Below, one piece after another: positions 1 to 14,537 of a stretch of DNA of 64,000 nt. Where the stretch lies: positions 46,913 through 110,912 of the forward strand of contig NZ_SZQA01000032.1 in assembly GCF_005233835.1 (NCBI RefSeq), read 5' to 3'. Source of the stretch: Herbidospora galbida (GTDB lineage: Bacteria > Actinomycetota > Actinomycetes > Streptosporangiales > Streptosporangiaceae). The notes below the pieces were generated by a model. The model did no database searches, was not told the origin of the DNA, and saw only the letters and a list, made by a program, of their open reading frames with translations. Within the stretch, counting starts at the first letter, position 1, and each line of letters opens with the position of its first letter. A program made the translations under genes and the position numbers.

Positions 1-11
1 GCGCCCGAGCG

Positions 12-30
12 GCGCGTGCGAAGCACGCGC
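12..30 (-). terminator. Stem-loop just downstream of rpoZ
   Basis: A perfect 8-bp stem (GCGCGTGC / GCACGCGC) with a GAA loop lies 3 nt past the rpoZ stop codon. It has no T-tract. It is placed to end or protect the mihF/gmk/rpoZ transcript, but the next gene lies outside the window, so it could equally be an intergenic hairpin within a longer operon. Confidence 0.45.
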
Positions 31-33
31 AGA

Positions 34-303
34 CTACACAGCGCCTTCGATGGGCTCAGAGGTCAGCAGGCCCTCGGACACCTCGCGGAGCGCGATCGAC
101 AGCGGCTTCTCCTGGGCGTGGGTCTCGACCAGCGGGCCGACGTATTCGAGCAGGCCCTCGCCGAGCTGGGAGTAGTAGGCGTTGATCTGACGAGCACGCT
201 TGGCGCCCATGATGACCAGGCTGTACTTGCTGTCGACCACGTCGAGCAGCGAGTCGATCGACGGGTTGGTGATGCCCTCGGCGTAGGCGGAGCTGGTGGT
301 CAC
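34..303 (-). CDS. rpoZ: RNA polymerase omega subunit
   Basis: This encodes an 89-residue omega subunit, which binds the beta-prime subunit and helps assemble and stabilise core RNA polymerase. The family signature is plain: an N-terminal [18 protein letters not shown] helix followed by [12 protein letters not shown], and the length is normal for actinobacterial omega. The start is GTG. The gene begins 12 nt after the gmk stop, the gmk-rpoZ order found widely in actinobacteria, so the two are probably one transcript. The acidic C-terminal tail is poorly conserved in the family. Confidence 0.95.
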   Translation of the reverse strand: MTTSSAYAEGITNPSIDSLLDVVDSKYSLVIMGAKRARQINAYYSQLGEGLLEYVGPLVETHAQEKPLSIALREVSEGLLTSEPIEGAV

Positions 304-315
304 AGTAGGGGTCCC

Positions 316-879
316 CTAGCTAGTCGGATCGTCGGCCATCAAATCTATCAGCCGCCGACATACCTCTTGCACCGACGTGTTGACAAGGGTGAGGTCGAAT
401 TCTTTCTCGGCCGCCATCTCGACTCGCCCGGCCTCGAGCCGGCGGGCGATCACGTCGGGTGGTTCGGTGCCGCGTCCGCGCAGGCGGCGTTCGAGCTCTT
501 CCCACGTCGGCGGGGCGAGGAAGACGAGCAGGGCCTCGGGCATGCTGGACCGGACCTGGCGCGCCCCCTGGAGGTCGATCTCGAGCAGGGTGGGTTCACC
601 CTTGGCGAGGCGTTCCTCGACGGCGACACGCGGGGTGCCGTAGCGGTTGCCGGCGAACTCGGCCCACTCCAGCAGGTCTCCGCCGGCGATGAGCCGGTCG
701 AACTCGGCGTCGTCGGCGAAGAAGTATTCGACCCCGTGGATCTCTCCGGGGCGGGGTTTCCGGGTGGTCACCGAGACCGACAGCCACACCTCTGGGTGTG
801 CCCGCCGGAGCTCGGCGACGACCGTGGACTTGCCGACGCCGGACGGCCCGGACAGGACCGTCAGGCGTGTCAGAGGCAT
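316..879 (-). CDS. gmk: Guanylate kinase
   Basis: Guanylate kinase phosphorylates GMP to GDP with ATP in the cytoplasm, in GTP supply and recycling. The P-loop GPSGVGKST lies about 11 residues from the chosen ATG. The GMP-binding region ([19 protein letters not shown]) and the later [12 protein letters not shown] segment are present. From ATG 879 the protein is 187 aa, the usual size. A longer reading from TTG at 963 adds a low-complexity N-terminus with no family support, so I reject it. The gene lies between mihF and rpoZ, as in other actinobacteria. Confidence 0.94.
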   Translation of the reverse strand: MPLTRLTVLSGPSGVGKSTVVAELRRAHPEVWLSVSVTTRKPRPGEIHGVEYFFADDAEFDRLIAGGDLLEWAEFAGNRYGTPRVAVEERLAKGEPTLLEIDLQGARQVRSSMPEALLVFLAPPTWEELERRLRGRGTEPPDVIARRLEAGRVEMAAEKEFDLTLVNTSVQEVCRRLIDLMADDPTS

Positions 880-1027
880 GGAGCCACCGTATCGCGCCCC
901 GTCCCCTCCGGTTTCCGCGGCCTCGTGAGCCGTGCCGCCGTCGGACCAGGACGTCGTGGTCAACTCAATGCCCCTCTGGTGTCACGCGATCCCCGGCCAT
1001 CCCGGGGGATGGCCGAAAGCGTACGCC

Positions 1028-1351
1028 TCAGCTTTCCGCGCCACCGAATTCGCGCTCCAGGGAAGCGCGCTGGTTGGCGCCAAGTCCGCGCACGCGGCGG
1101 GATTCGGCGATACCAAGACGTTCCATCAGCTGCTTGGCGCGGACCTTGCCCACGCCAGGGAGCGACTCAAGCAGAGCCGAGACCTTCATCTTGCCGATGA
1201 CGTCGTCGGTCTGCCCATCCTTGAGCACCTCGGCAAGAGACACCGCGCCATGCTTGAGACGGTTCTTGACCTCAGCACGCTCCTTGCGGGCCTTCGCAGC
1301 CTTCTCAAGTGCTGCGGCGCGCTGCTCGGGGGTCAGGGGAGGAAGAGCCAC
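1028..1351 (-). CDS. mihF: Actinobacterial integration host factor (mIHF)
   Basis: A 107-residue basic protein of the mIHF family, the nucleoid-associated, DNA-bending protein of actinobacteria (unrelated to enteric IHF). The N-terminal half is a Lys/Arg/Ala-rich helix. The C-terminal half holds the helix-two-turn-helix segment LPGVGKVRAKQLMERLGI, whose GVGKVRA part resembles a helix-hairpin-helix. The start is GTG with GAGGTG 7 nt upstream. A good sigma70-type promoter lies upstream at 1397-1426, so this gene probably begins its own transcript running into gmk and rpoZ while also sitting downstream of the pyr operon. Confidence 0.93.
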   Translation of the reverse strand: MALPPLTPEQRAAALEKAAKARKERAEVKNRLKHGAVSLAEVLKDGQTDDVIGKMKVSALLESLPGVGKVRAKQLMERLGIAESRRVRGLGANQRASLEREFGGAES

Positions 1352-1396
1352 GCCGGGTCACCTCGAATTTCTGTCGATGTACTCGGACGGGATGGG

Positions 1397-1426
1397 AAAT
1401 TAGCTGGTCCTTGCCCCTTCCGGCAA
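1397..1426 (-). promoter_or_regulatory. Predicted promoter of mihF
   Basis: On the minus strand a -35-like TTGCCG (1426-1421) and a -10-like TAATTT (1402-1397) are separated by 18 nt, in an AT-rich patch between pyrF and mihF. This puts transcription initiation about 40 nt upstream of the mihF GTG. Sequence match only. Confidence 0.45.
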
Positions 1427-1512
1427 CGTCAAGACCTGTTTCTAGCAAAGAAATCCAAATAAACTACGCCCAGTAATCGCAATTTAACTGTCCGTCGATG
1501 AAAACGGCCTCA

Positions 1513-2217
1513 TCAGGGGCGGGACAGTGATGTGCGCCTCAGTGCCGCGGCGATGGCCGCGGCGCTCGCGCCGGGGTCGGCCGAACCGGTGATCGGACGC
1601 CCGATCACGAGGAGGTCGGCGCCGTCGGCAAGCGCTCTCTCGGGGGTCGCGACGCGCGCCTGGTCCTGTGAAGCGGCGCCCGCCGGGCGCACCCCGGGGG
1701 TGATGAGGGTGATGCCCTCCCCCACCTCGGCCCGGACGGCCGCGACCTCCATGGGCGAGCACACGAGCGCCTGGGCCCCCGCGCCCACGGCGAGGGCGGC
1801 GAGGCGGCGTACGGCGTCCTGAGGCGGCCCCTGGAGGCCGATGACGGCCAGGTCGGTCTCCGAGAGCGAGGTGAGCACCGTGACGGCCGCGATGCGCGTC
1901 TGAGGGGCCGCCTCGACGGCCGCGCGGATCATGGCGGCCCCGCCGCCCGCGTGGACGGTCAGGAAGGCGGGCTTGAGCCGGGCGACGGCCTTGGTGGCCC
2001 CGGCGACGGTGTTGGGGATGTCGTGCAGCTTGAGGTCGAGGAAGACCTGCACGCCGCTGGCGCCCCGGACGGAGGCGATCACGTCGGGCCCGTAGCGGAG
2101 GTAGAGCTCCAGGCCGACCTTGACGGTCGAGACGTGGGGGGTCACCAGGCTCGCCCAGCGGGCCGCGGTCTCCAGGTCGGGCGCGTCCAGGGCGACGGCG
2201 ATGGGTGCGGGCGTCAC
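1513..2217 (-). CDS. pyrF: Orotidine 5'-phosphate decarboxylase
   Basis: The last enzyme of UMP synthesis, decarboxylating OMP to UMP. It is 234 aa, close to the short bacterial class. The motif [14 protein letters not shown] carries the D-x-K-x-x-D catalytic residues. The C-terminal phosphate-binding part is seen in ITPGVRPAG and [15 protein letters not shown]. The GTG start overlaps the pyrD stop by 4 nt (GTGA), so translation is probably coupled. It is the final gene of the pyr operon, and no clear terminator follows before the mihF promoter. Confidence 0.95.
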   Translation of the reverse strand: MTPAPIAVALDAPDLETAARWASLVTPHVSTVKVGLELYLRYGPDVIASVRGASGVQVFLDLKLHDIPNTVAGATKAVARLKPAFLTVHAGGGAAMIRAAVEAAPQTRIAAVTVLTSLSETDLAVIGLQGPPQDAVRRLAALAVGAGAQALVCSPMEVAAVRAEVGEGITLITPGVRPAGAASQDQARVATPERALADGADLLVIGRPITGSADPGASAAAIAAALRRTSLSRP

Positions 2218-3173
2218 AGGGAACTCTCCTCACGGTCGGTGCGGTGGGACGGCCGGTGGGCCAGACCCACCGCGTCGGCGAGCCGGTCGAACCCGCGCTC
2301 CTGGAGGAGTTCCTCCAGCTCTCTGAGCACGCGGTGACCGGCGTAGGGGTCGTGGAACAGGACCGTACCCACCGCGACCGCGCAGGCTCCGGCCAGGACC
2401 AGCTCAAGGGCGTCGCGCCCGCTCGTGACGCCGCCCATGCCGATGACGGGGGTGCCGGGGAGGGCGGCGTGCACCTGCCAGACGCACTTGACGGCCAGCG
2501 GCCGGATCGCGGGGCCCGACAGCCCGCCGGTGCCGGCGGCCAGGGCCGGGCGCATGCGGTCGACGTCGATGGCCATGCCGACCGGGTTGTTGATCATCGA
2601 GAGGGCCTCGGCGCCGCCGTCGACGCACGCCTTGGCGATGGCCACGACGTCGGCCACGTCGGGCGTGAGCTTGGCGATCACGGGCAGGTCGTAGCGGGCG
2701 GCGGTGCGGACCGCCGAGACGACCTCGCCGGCGGCCGACGGGTCGCGGCCGAAGACGCGGCCCCGGTCTTCGACGTTGGGGCACGACAGGTTGACCTCCA
2801 GCGCGGTCACGCCGGGGGCGTCGGTGAGCTTGCGGGCCAGCGCCGAGAACTCGGCGACGCTGCCGCCGCCGATCGACACGACGGTCCGGGCGCCGCGCTC
2901 GGCCAGCCAGGGCAGCTCACGGGCCAGGAAGACGTCGACCCCCGGCCCCTGGAGCCCGACGGCGTTGAGAAGCCCTGAGGGCGTCTCTGCCATGCGGGGG
3001 GTGGGACGACCCGCCCGGGCGGCCATCGTGATCGTACGGGTCGTCAGGGCCCCCAGACGGGTCACGTCGGCGAAGGGGGCCAGCTCGCGGCCGGTCCCGG
3101 CGCAGCCCGAGGCGGTCAGGATCGGGTTGGGCAGCTCGACGTGCGCCAGGTAGGTGCGCATGTCAGCGGGCAC
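2214..3173 (-). CDS. pyrD: Dihydroorotate dehydrogenase, class 1B catalytic subunit
   Basis: This oxidises dihydroorotate to orotate on FMN. The active-site Cys of class 1 enzymes is visible in [13 protein letters not shown], whereas class 2 enzymes use Ser. The FMN/phosphate segments [15 protein letters not shown] and [11 protein letters not shown] are also present. Its partner pyrK is directly upstream, which fits the heteromeric NAD-linked class 1B enzyme. GTG 3173 is preferred because GGAGG lies 5 nt upstream; this start overlaps pyrK by 11 nt. ATG 3161 is an alternative start with no Shine-Dalgarno at the right distance. Confidence 0.95.
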   Translation of the reverse strand: MPADMRTYLAHVELPNPILTASGCAGTGRELAPFADVTRLGALTTRTITMAARAGRPTPRMAETPSGLLNAVGLQGPGVDVFLARELPWLAERGARTVVSIGGGSVAEFSALARKLTDAPGVTALEVNLSCPNVEDRGRVFGRDPSAAGEVVSAVRTAARYDLPVIAKLTPDVADVVAIAKACVDGGAEALSMINNPVGMAIDVDRMRPALAAGTGGLSGPAIRPLAVKCVWQVHAALPGTPVIGMGGVTSGRDALELVLAGACAVAVGTVLFHDPYAGHRVLRELEELLQERGFDRLADAVGLAHRPSHRTDREESSL

Positions 3174-4023
3174 GGTCGCCTCCCGGCGCCCCGTGGGCGT
3201 CGAAGGGGATCGTGCCGACGTCGTCGAAGCGCACCCGCTCGCCCCGGAAGACCGGCCCGTCGACGCACGCCCTGGTCATGCGGGTGACGCCGTCGTCGCC
3301 GATCACGGGAACGGTACAGGTCATGCAGAGCCCGATGCCGCACGCCATCAGCTCCTCGACGCTCACCTGCACCGGGATGCCGAACTCGGCGCACACGGCG
3401 GTCACGCCGCCCAGCGTGGCCATCGGCCCGCAGGCGTAGACGACGTCGGCGTGCGTGTCGGCGATCACTCCGGGCAGGACGTCGACCACCGACCCACGCA
3501 CCCCCAGGGAGCCGTCGCGGGTCGTGAGGGTCGCCGTCTCGGCCATGCGGCGGGCGCGCAGGGCGCCGAAGACGCGGTCGGAGGAGGCCGCCCCCAGCAC
3601 GAAGTCGACCCGGCAGTTGCGCTGCTGCAGCGCGTCGGCCAGGGCGAACAGGCCGGCGGCACCGTATTCGGAGCCGACCAGCAGGCAGGAGGCCGGGTCG
3701 CGCGGGAGCGGGAAGGGCCGCCCGAGCGGGCCGATGAGATCCAGGGGATCACGGGCCCGCCGATCGGCCAGCCAGGCGGTGCCCGCGCCGCGCACGGTGA
3801 AGACCAGCTCGACGGTGCCGCCGTAGTCGGGCTTCACGTCGTGGACGGCGAAGGCCCGGCGGGTGAGGGTGGAGGTGCGCGGCCCGCCCACGGCGACGGT
3901 GACGAAGTGGCCGGGCCGGAAGCGGTCGGCGATGCCCGGCGCGACGACGGTCAACGCGTGGTAGGCGTCGACCCGGCGCATGGTCAGCACCGTCCCCGTC
4001 ACCTGCACCGGGCTCCCGGCCAC
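3163..4023 (-). CDS. pyrK: Dihydroorotate dehydrogenase electron-transfer subunit
   Basis: The FAD/[2Fe-2S] partner of PyrD passes electrons from dihydroorotate to NAD+. The ferredoxin-reductase-like N-terminal half holds the flavin site (RPGHFVTVAV), and the nucleotide-binding half includes LLVGSEYGAAGLFALADAL. Near the C-terminus a Cys cluster (C-x4-C-x2-C, then a later Cys in RACVDGPVF) should bind the iron-sulfur centre. GTG 4023 is chosen over an upstream reading because AAGGGAG lies 6 nt before it and the upstream residues only mirror the carB 3' end in another frame. It starts 15 nt after carB. Confidence 0.92.
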   Translation of the reverse strand: MAGSPVQVTGTVLTMRRVDAYHALTVVAPGIADRFRPGHFVTVAVGGPRTSTLTRRAFAVHDVKPDYGGTVELVFTVRGAGTAWLADRRARDPLDLIGPLGRPFPLPRDPASCLLVGSEYGAAGLFALADALQQRNCRVDFVLGAASSDRVFGALRARRMAETATLTTRDGSLGVRGSVVDVLPGVIADTHADVVYACGPMATLGGVTAVCAEFGIPVQVSVEELMACGIGLCMTCTVPVIGDDGVTRMTRACVDGPVFRGERVRFDDVGTIPFDAHGAPGGDRAR

Positions 4024-4037
4024 GTCGTACTCCCTTG

Positions 4038-7308
<3,271 letters not shown>

Positions 7309-7316
<8 letters not shown>

Positions 7317-8412
7317 CCATGACCTCACAGAACTCGTCGAACAGGTAGGCCGCGTCGTGGGGTCCGGCGGCCGCCTCGGGGTGGTACTGCACGCTGAACA
7401 CGGGCCGGTCGAGCAGGCGCAGGCCCTCGACGCAGTCGTCGTTCAGGTTGACGTGGCTCACTTCGGCCCGCCCGTAGGGGGTGTCGAAGGGGCCGTCGAG
7501 GGGGGCGTCGACGGCGAAGCCGTGGTTGTGGGCGCTGATCTCGACCTTGCCGGTCCGGCGGTCCTGGACGGGCTGGTTGACGCCGCGGTGGCCGTAGCGG
7601 AGCTTGTAGGTCCCGAGCCCCAGCGCGCGGCCGAGGATCTGGTTGCCGAAGCAGATGCCGAAGAACGGCTTCCCGGCGTCCAGGACCTTTCGCAGGGTCT
7701 CCACCGCGTGGTCGGCGGCGGCGGGGTCGCCGGGGCCGTTGGAGAAGAAGACGCCGTCGGGGTCGAGCGCGAGGAGGGCCTCGGCCGTCACCGTGGCGGG
7801 CAGCACGTGCACCTCGCAGCCGCGCTCGGCCATGCGGTGCGGCGTCATGCCCTTGATGCCGAGGTCGACGGCGGCGACGGTGAACCTCTTCTCGCCGATC
7901 GCCGGGACCACGTAGGCCTCGGTCGTCGCGACCTCGGCCGCGAGGTCGGCTCCGGTCATCTCGGGGCTGCGCCGCACCTTCTCGACCAGTTCCGGTACGG
8001 GGGGCAGCGCGCCGCCCGAGAAGATCCCGGCCCGCATCGCTCCCCGCTCGCGCAGGTGGCGGGTGAGGGCACGGGTGCCCCGCATGGCGATCCCGACCAC
8101 GCCCTGCTCGCGCAGGTAGTCGTCGAGCGACCGGTTCGCGCGCCAGTTGGAGTGGACGCGGGCGGGCTCGCGGACGACGTACCCGGCGACCCAGACGCGG
8201 CCCGACTCGGGGTCTTCGTCGTTGACGCCGGTGTTGCCGATGTGCGGCGCGGTCATCGCGACGATCTGACGGTGATAGGAGGGGTCGGTGAGGGTCTCCT
8301 GGTAACCGGTCATGCCGGTGTTGAAGACCATCTCCCCGTACGTCTCCCCGACGGCGCCGTAGGGCGCCCCCTCGAAGACGCGGCCGTCTTCCAGAACCAA
8401 GAGCGCGGTCAT
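7309..8412 (-). CDS. carA: Carbamoyl-phosphate synthase, small (glutaminase) subunit
   Basis: The 367-residue glutamine amidotransferase subunit hydrolyses glutamine and channels ammonia to CarB. The N-terminal CPSase domain begins [18 protein letters not shown] and includes [14 protein letters not shown]. The class I amidotransferase nucleophile sits in [16 protein letters not shown], and the His-x-Glu pair of the triad in [17 protein letters not shown] 8412 overlaps the pyrC stop by 4 nt (ATGA). Many actinobacteria have a small membrane-protein gene between pyrC and carA; none fits here. Confidence 0.96.
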
Positions 8413-9694
8413 ACCAGCTTCCCATCCAGAACAGTGGGGCGGCCCCGCAGGAAGGTCGCGACGACGCGGCCGGGCAGGGTGAGGCCCTCGTAGGGCGTGT
8501 TGCGGCTGCGGGACACCATCGCCGTCGGGTCGACCGGGGTGCGGACGGCCGGGTCGTACAGGGTGATGTTCGCGGGCGAGCCCACCTCCAGGGGCAGGCC
8601 CTGGCCCGACAGGCGGCCGATGCGCGCGGGGCGGGTCGACATGCGGTCGGCGACGCCGGCCCAGTCGAGCAGGCCGGTCTCGACCATGGCCTCCTGGACG
8701 ACGCTGAGCGCCGTCTCCAGGCCGATCATGCCCATGGCCGCCGCGGCCCACTCGGTCTCCTTGTCTTCGACCGGGTGGGGCGCGTGGTCGGTCGCGACGC
8801 AGTCGATCGTGCCGTCGGCGAGGGCCTCGCGCAGGGCGGTGACGTCGTCGTGGGTGCGCAGCGGCGGGTTGACCTTGTAGATCGGGTTGTACGGCCCCAC
8901 CGGCGACGCCTCGGCGCAGGAGTCGGTCAGCAGCAGGTGATGGGGGGTGACCTCGGCGGTCACGTTCCAGCCCTTGGACTTGGCCCACCGGATGATCTCG
9001 ACGGAACCGGCGGTCGACACGTGGCAGACGTGCAGCCGCGACCCGACGTGGGCGGCCAGCAGGCAGTCACGCGCGATGATCGCCTCCTCGGCGACCGCCG
9101 GCCATCCGGTGAGCCCGAGCCGCCCCGAGACCTCGCCCTCGTTGAGCTGCGCGCCCTCGGTCAGGCGCGGCTCCTGGGCGTGCTGGGCCACGACGCCGTC
9201 GAAGGCCTTCACGTATTCCAGCGCCCGCCGCATCAGCACGGCGTCGCTGACGCACTTGCCGTCGTCGGAGAACACCCGTACGCGGGCCTGGGAGTCGGCC
9301 ATCGCGCCGAGCTCGGCCAGGTGCTTGCCCTCCAGCCCGCTCGTCACCGCCCCGACGGGGTGGACGTCGCAGTGGCCGGCCTCCTGGCCGCGCCGCCAGA
9401 CCTGCTCGACCACGCCGGCCGTGTCGGCGACGGGTGAGGTGTTGGCCATCGCGTGGACGGCGGTGAACCCGCCGATGGCGGCGGCGCGGGTGCCGGTCTC
9501 GACGGTCTCGGCGTCTTCGCGGCCGGGCTCGCGCAGGTGGGTGTGCAGGTCGACGAGCCCTGGCAGGGCGATGAGCCCGTCGGCCTCGATGACGGTGTCG
9601 CCGCCGAGCCCGGCGCCGATCTCGGAGATCAGCCCGTTCGCGATGAGGATGTCGCGCGGCTCGCCGCCCAGGATGCGGGCGTTCCTGATCACGA

Positions 9695-9698
<4 letters not shown>
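8409..9698 (-). CDS. pyrC: Dihydroorotase (class I)
   Basis: A zinc amidohydrolase that cyclises N-carbamoyl-aspartate to dihydroorotate, the third pyrimidine step. It is 429 aa, the size of the class I (longer) dihydroorotases. Metal-binding [10 protein letters not shown] is near residue 60, further His ligands lie in [11 protein letters not shown], and the catalytic Asp in [15 protein letters not shown]. The start is GTG, overlapping the pyrB stop by 4 nt (GTGA), in line with coupled translation through the operon. Confidence 0.95.
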
Positions 9699-11217
<1,519 letters not shown>

Positions 11218-11241
11218 TTAAAAGGGTGTCTGGCCACCGAA

Positions 11242-11269
11242 ACCCTACCAGGCCCCCTGCCGCTGCCAG
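11242..11269 (-). promoter_or_regulatory. Predicted pyr operon promoter
   Basis: On the minus strand CTGGCA (11269-11264) and TAGGGT (11247-11242) have a 16-nt spacer. Initiation would be near 11235, giving a leader of about 57 nt that contains the whole PyrR hairpin. Supported only by sequence match and by its position. Confidence 0.4.
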
Positions 11270-11393
11270 CGGGGACGGGTCCCATGGCAGGTAGGAGGCC
11301 GAGCGGCACGGAGCGCCCGAAATCCGAAGGATGCTCGGTTCTCGCCGAGAGCACGGTTTCGCCATCTTTTCCCAATCGACTTGACCTTTGACT

Positions 11394-11471
11394 GTGACGG
11401 CTTTACCGTCACTGTCCGTAACCACAACTCTCGACCTTCCTGGGTAAAACCCGACGCAACGGTCACCGTTG
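11394..11471. promoter_or_regulatory. Inverted repeats between pyrR and bldD (candidate BldD autoregulatory sites)
   Basis: Two inverted repeats stand in the 390-nt space between divergent pyrR and bldD. GTGACGG-CTTTA-CCGTCAC occupies 11394-11412, and CAACGGT-C-ACCGTTG occupies 11457-11471. A BldD-box-like TCAC-N5-GTAA with the correct half-site spacing overlaps at 11409-11421 but differs from the published consensus at the two inner positions. BldD is known to repress its own gene in Streptomyces. The rest of the intergenic region shows no gene I can support. Confidence 0.45.
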
Positions 11472-11568
11472 GTACCTGCCCCCAGGTGCCGCACCCGGTG
11501 AACCGGGCATACGGGACGTGGGCACACAATCAAGTAAGAACAGACATAGAAAGCCGGGGGCCCAAACG

Positions 11569-12063
11569 ATGCCGTCTGACTACGCCAAGTCGCTTGGCGC
11601 GCGGCTGCGCGCGATCCGAACACAGCAGGGCTTGTCGCTGCACGGGGTGGAGGAGAAGTCCCGCGGCCGGTGGAAGGCCGTCGTGGTGGGCTCCTACGAG
11701 CGTGGCGACCGTGCGGTGACCGTACAGAAGCTTGCCGAACTGGCCGATTTCTACGGGGTGCCGGTGTCCGAGCTGCTTCCCGGGGGCACCGCGCCCTCCC
11801 CGCTGCTGCCCACGCCGAAGCTCGTGATCGACCTTGAGCGCCTTGGCCAGTTGCCGAAGGACAAGGCCGGTCCGCTTGCCCGCTACGCGCAGACCATCCA
11901 GTCGCAGCGCGGTGACTACAACGGCAAGGTGCTGAGCATCCGCCAGGAGGACCTGCGGTCGCTGGCCGTCATATACGACCGGTCCCCGGCCGAGCTGACC
12001 GAGGAGTTCATCGCCTGGGGCGTCCTCGACGCCGAGGCCCGCCGCGCCGTCGAGTCGTTCTGA
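11569..12063 (+). CDS. bldD: Developmental regulator BldD
   Basis: A 164-residue master repressor that holds actinomycetes in vegetative growth when dimerised by tetrameric c-di-GMP. The N-terminal helix-turn-helix (residues about 1-70) starts SDYAKSLGARLRAIRTQQGLS and includes GSYERGDRAVTVQKLAELAD. The C-terminal domain has RGD-x8-RQED (about residues 116-130), which matches the RxD-x8-RxxD c-di-GMP signature of Streptomyces BldD. ATG 11569 is chosen because an upstream in-frame ATG adds 17 residues unlike the family. Its position beside the pyr operon is common in actinobacteria. Confidence 0.95.
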   Translation: MPSDYAKSLGARLRAIRTQQGLSLHGVEEKSRGRWKAVVVGSYERGDRAVTVQKLAELADFYGVPVSELLPGGTAPSPLLPTPKLVIDLERLGQLPKDKAGPLARYAQTIQSQRGDYNGKVLSIRQEDLRSLAVIYDRSPAELTEEFIAWGVLDAEARRAVESF

Positions 12064-12067
12064 TCCC

Positions 12068-12100
12068 GCGATCACCCCTTCCGCGAGCCGGGGTGATCGC
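12068..12100 (+). terminator. Stem-loop after bldD
   Basis: An 11-bp perfect stem (GCGATCACCCC / GGGGTGATCGC) with an 11-nt loop starts 5 nt after the bldD stop. There is no T-run, but the position and stability suggest the 3' end of the bldD transcript. Confidence 0.55.
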
Positions 12101-12166
12101 GCTGGTCATTTCGGACAAATAGCGCTAAAACTTCCTTCACGGTTTCCCCAAGTGGAGGAAGATCAC

Positions 12167-12385
12167 ATGAGGCTGTCCCGGGCCGAGCGGCGCGCTCTCG
12201 ACGAGATCGCGCGGCAGTTCCGCCGGAGCGACCCCCAGCTCGCCCAGGACCTCGCCGAACACGGCTCCTCCCCCGACCGGGAGGTCCCCATCCTCCCCGC
12301 CTTCATGACCGGGCGCCCCGCCATGGCCGTGGCCGGAATCGTGCTGATTACCGCGTTTTTGATGCCCTTTATGGCTATCAACTAG
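12167..12385 (+). CDS. Small DUF3040-type membrane protein
   Basis: A 72-residue protein. The N-terminal LSRAERRALDEIARQFRRSDPQLAQDL resembles the cytoplasmic N-terminus of DUF3040 proteins, which are common in actinobacteria and have no known function. One membrane segment follows (about residues 46-70, MAVAGIVLITAFLMPFMA), whereas typical members have two. ATG 12167 is preferred because GGAGG lies 8 nt upstream. It is downstream of bldD with its own spacer. Confidence 0.7.
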   Translation: MRLSRAERRALDEIARQFRRSDPQLAQDLAEHGSSPDREVPILPAFMTGRPAMAVAGIVLITAFLMPFMAIN

Positions 12386-12422
12386 CGTTTGACCACATTC
12401 GGTGACGGGCAGGTCGCCGAGC

Positions 12423-13646
12423 ATGACGTTCACCGTCGCCTCCGAGGTCGGGCGCCTGCACCACGTGCTGCTGCACGCCCCCGACCTGGCGCTGAAGCGG
12501 CTCACCCCCACCAACATGGCCGATCTGCTCTTCGACGACGTGCTGTGGGTGGCGCGGGCCGTCGAGGAGCACGAGGAGTTCCAACGGGTCCTGCGCGAGC
12601 GGGGCGTGCGGGTCACCCTGCTGCACGACCTGCTCCGCGAGACGGCCGAGATCCCCGAGGCCCGCAAGCACATCCTCGACGGCAGCGTCGAGGAGCGCTT
12701 CTTCGGCCCGATGGCGGCCGACGCGATCCGCAACACCCTCGACTCCCTGCCGGCCGCCGACCTCGCCTCCCACCTGACCGGCGGGCTGACCAAGCGGGAG
12801 ACCCTCGACCTCGGCTGCGAGCCCAAGTCGCTGTTCTTCCACTCCCTCGACCCCGACGACTTCGTCCTGCCGCCGCTGCCCAACCACCTCTACACGCGCG
12901 ACACCTCGTGCTGGGTGTACGACGGCGTCTCGGTCAACGCGATGCGCAAACGGGCCCGGCGCCGCGAGACGGTCAACATGGAGGCCGTCTACCGCTTCCA
13001 CCCGATGTTCGCCGGCGAGCGGTTCGGCGTCTGGTATCCCGGCACGTCCATGGCCCCGGCCACCATCGAGGGCGGCGACGTCCTGGTGATCGGACGGGGC
13101 GCCGTGCTGGTCGGGATGAGCGAGCGCACCCAGCCGCAGGCGATCGAGATGCTCGCCAAGAACCTGTTCACGGCCGGTTCGGCCTCGGTGATCGTGGCGC
13201 TGCGCCTGCCGCAGGCCCGCGCGTTCATGCACCTCGACACCGTGATGACCAACGTCGACGTCGGGGTGTTCACCAAGTACGCGGGGCTGGGGATGCTGCC
13301 GTCCTACACGATCGAACCCGGTGACAACGACAAGGAGCTGAAGGTCACCGACCACGCGCCGGAGGAGATGCACCGCGCGATCGCCCGCGCCCTCGGCCTC
13401 GACGACATCCGGGTGCTGACCCCGACCCAGGACGTGCACGCCGCCGAGCGCGAGCAGTGGGACGACGGCTGCAACGTGCTGGCCGTCGAACCCGGCGTCG
13501 TCATCGGCTACGAGCGCAACACGACCACGAACAACTTCCTGCGGGCCAGCGGGATCGAGGTCATCACGATCAGGGGCAGCGAGCTGGGCCGGGGGCGGGG
13601 CGGCCCGCGCTGCATGAGCTGCCCTCTGCTGCGCGACGGGATCTGA
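12423..13646 (+). CDS. arcA: Arginine deiminase
   Basis: A 407-residue hydrolase converting arginine to citrulline and ammonia. The family motifs are in order: [13 protein letters not shown] at the N-terminus, [10 protein letters not shown], the [12 protein letters not shown] segment with the catalytic His-x-Asp, and a C-terminal [10 protein letters not shown] holding the nucleophilic Cys. No carbamate kinase or catabolic ornithine carbamoyltransferase gene is nearby, so a complete ADI fermentation operon is not present here. ATG 12423 is chosen as the family N-terminus, although its ribosome-binding site is weak; an upstream GTG at 12402 is possible. A universal stress gene follows after 6 nt. 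Confidence 0.93.
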   Translation: MTFTVASEVGRLHHVLLHAPDLALKRLTPTNMADLLFDDVLWVARAVEEHEEFQRVLRERGVRVTLLHDLLRETAEIPEARKHILDGSVEERFFGPMAADAIRNTLDSLPAADLASHLTGGLTKRETLDLGCEPKSLFFHSLDPDDFVLPPLPNHLYTRDTSCWVYDGVSVNAMRKRARRRETVNMEAVYRFHPMFAGERFGVWYPGTSMAPATIEGGDVLVIGRGAVLVGMSERTQPQAIEMLAKNLFTAGSASVIVALRLPQARAFMHLDTVMTNVDVGVFTKYAGLGMLPSYTIEPGDNDKELKVTDHAPEEMHRAIARALGLDDIRVLTPTQDVHAAEREQWDDGCNVLAVEPGVVIGYERNTTTNNFLRASGIEVITIRGSELGRGRGGPRCMSCPLLRDGI

Positions 13647-13652
13647 GCCGGC

Positions 13653-14537
13653 GTGAACATCGTGACCGGGTTCGCCCCCGACGGCGGGGGCGACGACGCC
13701 CTGGCCCTGTCGGGCGTCATCGCGCGGGCGCTGAGCGCGCACGTGACCGTGGCGAACGTGCGCCCGGCGGTGTGGGAGACGCCCGGCCCAGGGAGGGTCG
13801 ACGCCGCGTGGCGGGCCTATCTGCGGGCGCAGCAGTCGGCGGCCCTGAGCCTGGCCGAGAAGGCCGCGCAGGAGGCCGGCCTCGACGACGCCGAGGCGGC
13901 CTCCACCGTCCACCGCAGTGCGGGCCTGGGCCTGATCCGGCTGGCCGCCCAGGAGAACGGCGACCTGATCGTCATCGGCTCGGCCCCGCACGGCCCCCGC
14001 GACCGCATCGCCGTCGGCGGCACCGCCGACCAGCTCCTGCACAGCAGCCGCACCCCCGTGGGCATCGCCCCGAAGGGCTACGCGACCGACCCGCCGGCCA
14101 CCCTGACCCGGATCACCTTCGCCTATCACAAGTCCCCCGCCTGCGAAGACGCGCTGCTGCTGGCGATCCGGGCGGCCGGGAAGCTGCAGGTCCCGCTACG
14201 CCTGATCACGGTCCTGCTGAAGGAGCGCGGCACTCCCCGCGTGCCGGAGGACGTGATGGAGCAGGTCCACGCCCGGTACGAACACGACCTCCGCGCGGCG
14301 GTCCGCAGCCCCCGCCGCACCGCCGCCCTCCCCCGGGGCGTCACCACCGAGGTAGTGGCCGGCCCGGACGCCGCCAGGGCGCTGGCGGAGACCGACTGGA
14401 TCCCGGGCGAGCTGCTGCTCTGCGGTTCGAGCTCGGCCGGCCCCCTGCGCCGCGTGTTCGTCGGCGACCTGTCGCTGAAGATCCTCCGGGCCGCCCCCTG
14501 CCCGGTGGTGTTCCTCACCCGCTCGGCGACCCACTAG
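13653..14537 (+). CDS. Two-domain universal stress protein
   Basis: A 294-residue protein made of two Usp (nucleotide-binding alpha/beta) domains. The first runs from NIVTGFAPDGGGDDALAL to the GSAPHGPRDRIAVGGTADQLLHSSRTPVGI signature of ATP-binding Usp proteins. The second ends with LLLCGSSSAGPLRRVFVGDLSLKILRAAPCPV. It starts at GTG 6 nt after arcA and is probably cotranscribed, which suggests a link to energy or oxygen stress. Its stop overlaps the convergent reductase gene by 4 nt. Confidence 0.9.
   Translation: MNIVTGFAPDGGGDDALALSGVIARALSAHVTVANVRPAVWETPGPGRVDAAWRAYLRAQQSAALSLAEKAAQEAGLDDAEAASTVHRSAGLGLIRLAAQENGDLIVIGSAPHGPRDRIAVGGTADQLLHSSRTPVGIAPKGYATDPPATLTRITFAYHKSPACEDALLLAIRAAGKLQVPLRLITVLLKERGTPRVPEDVMEQVHARYEHDLRAAVRSPRRTAALPRGVTTEVVAGPDAARALAETDWIPGELLLCGSSSAGPLRRVFVGDLSLKILRAAPCPVVFLTRSATH

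Noticed and set aside
880..963. N-terminal extension of guanylate kinase from a TTG
   Set aside because: The added 28 residues are low-complexity, and ATG 879 gives the normal family length and N-terminus.
12423..14537. Complete arginine deiminase pathway operon
   Set aside because: Only the deiminase is present. No carbamate kinase, catabolic ornithine carbamoyltransferase or arginine-ornithine antiporter gene is next to it.
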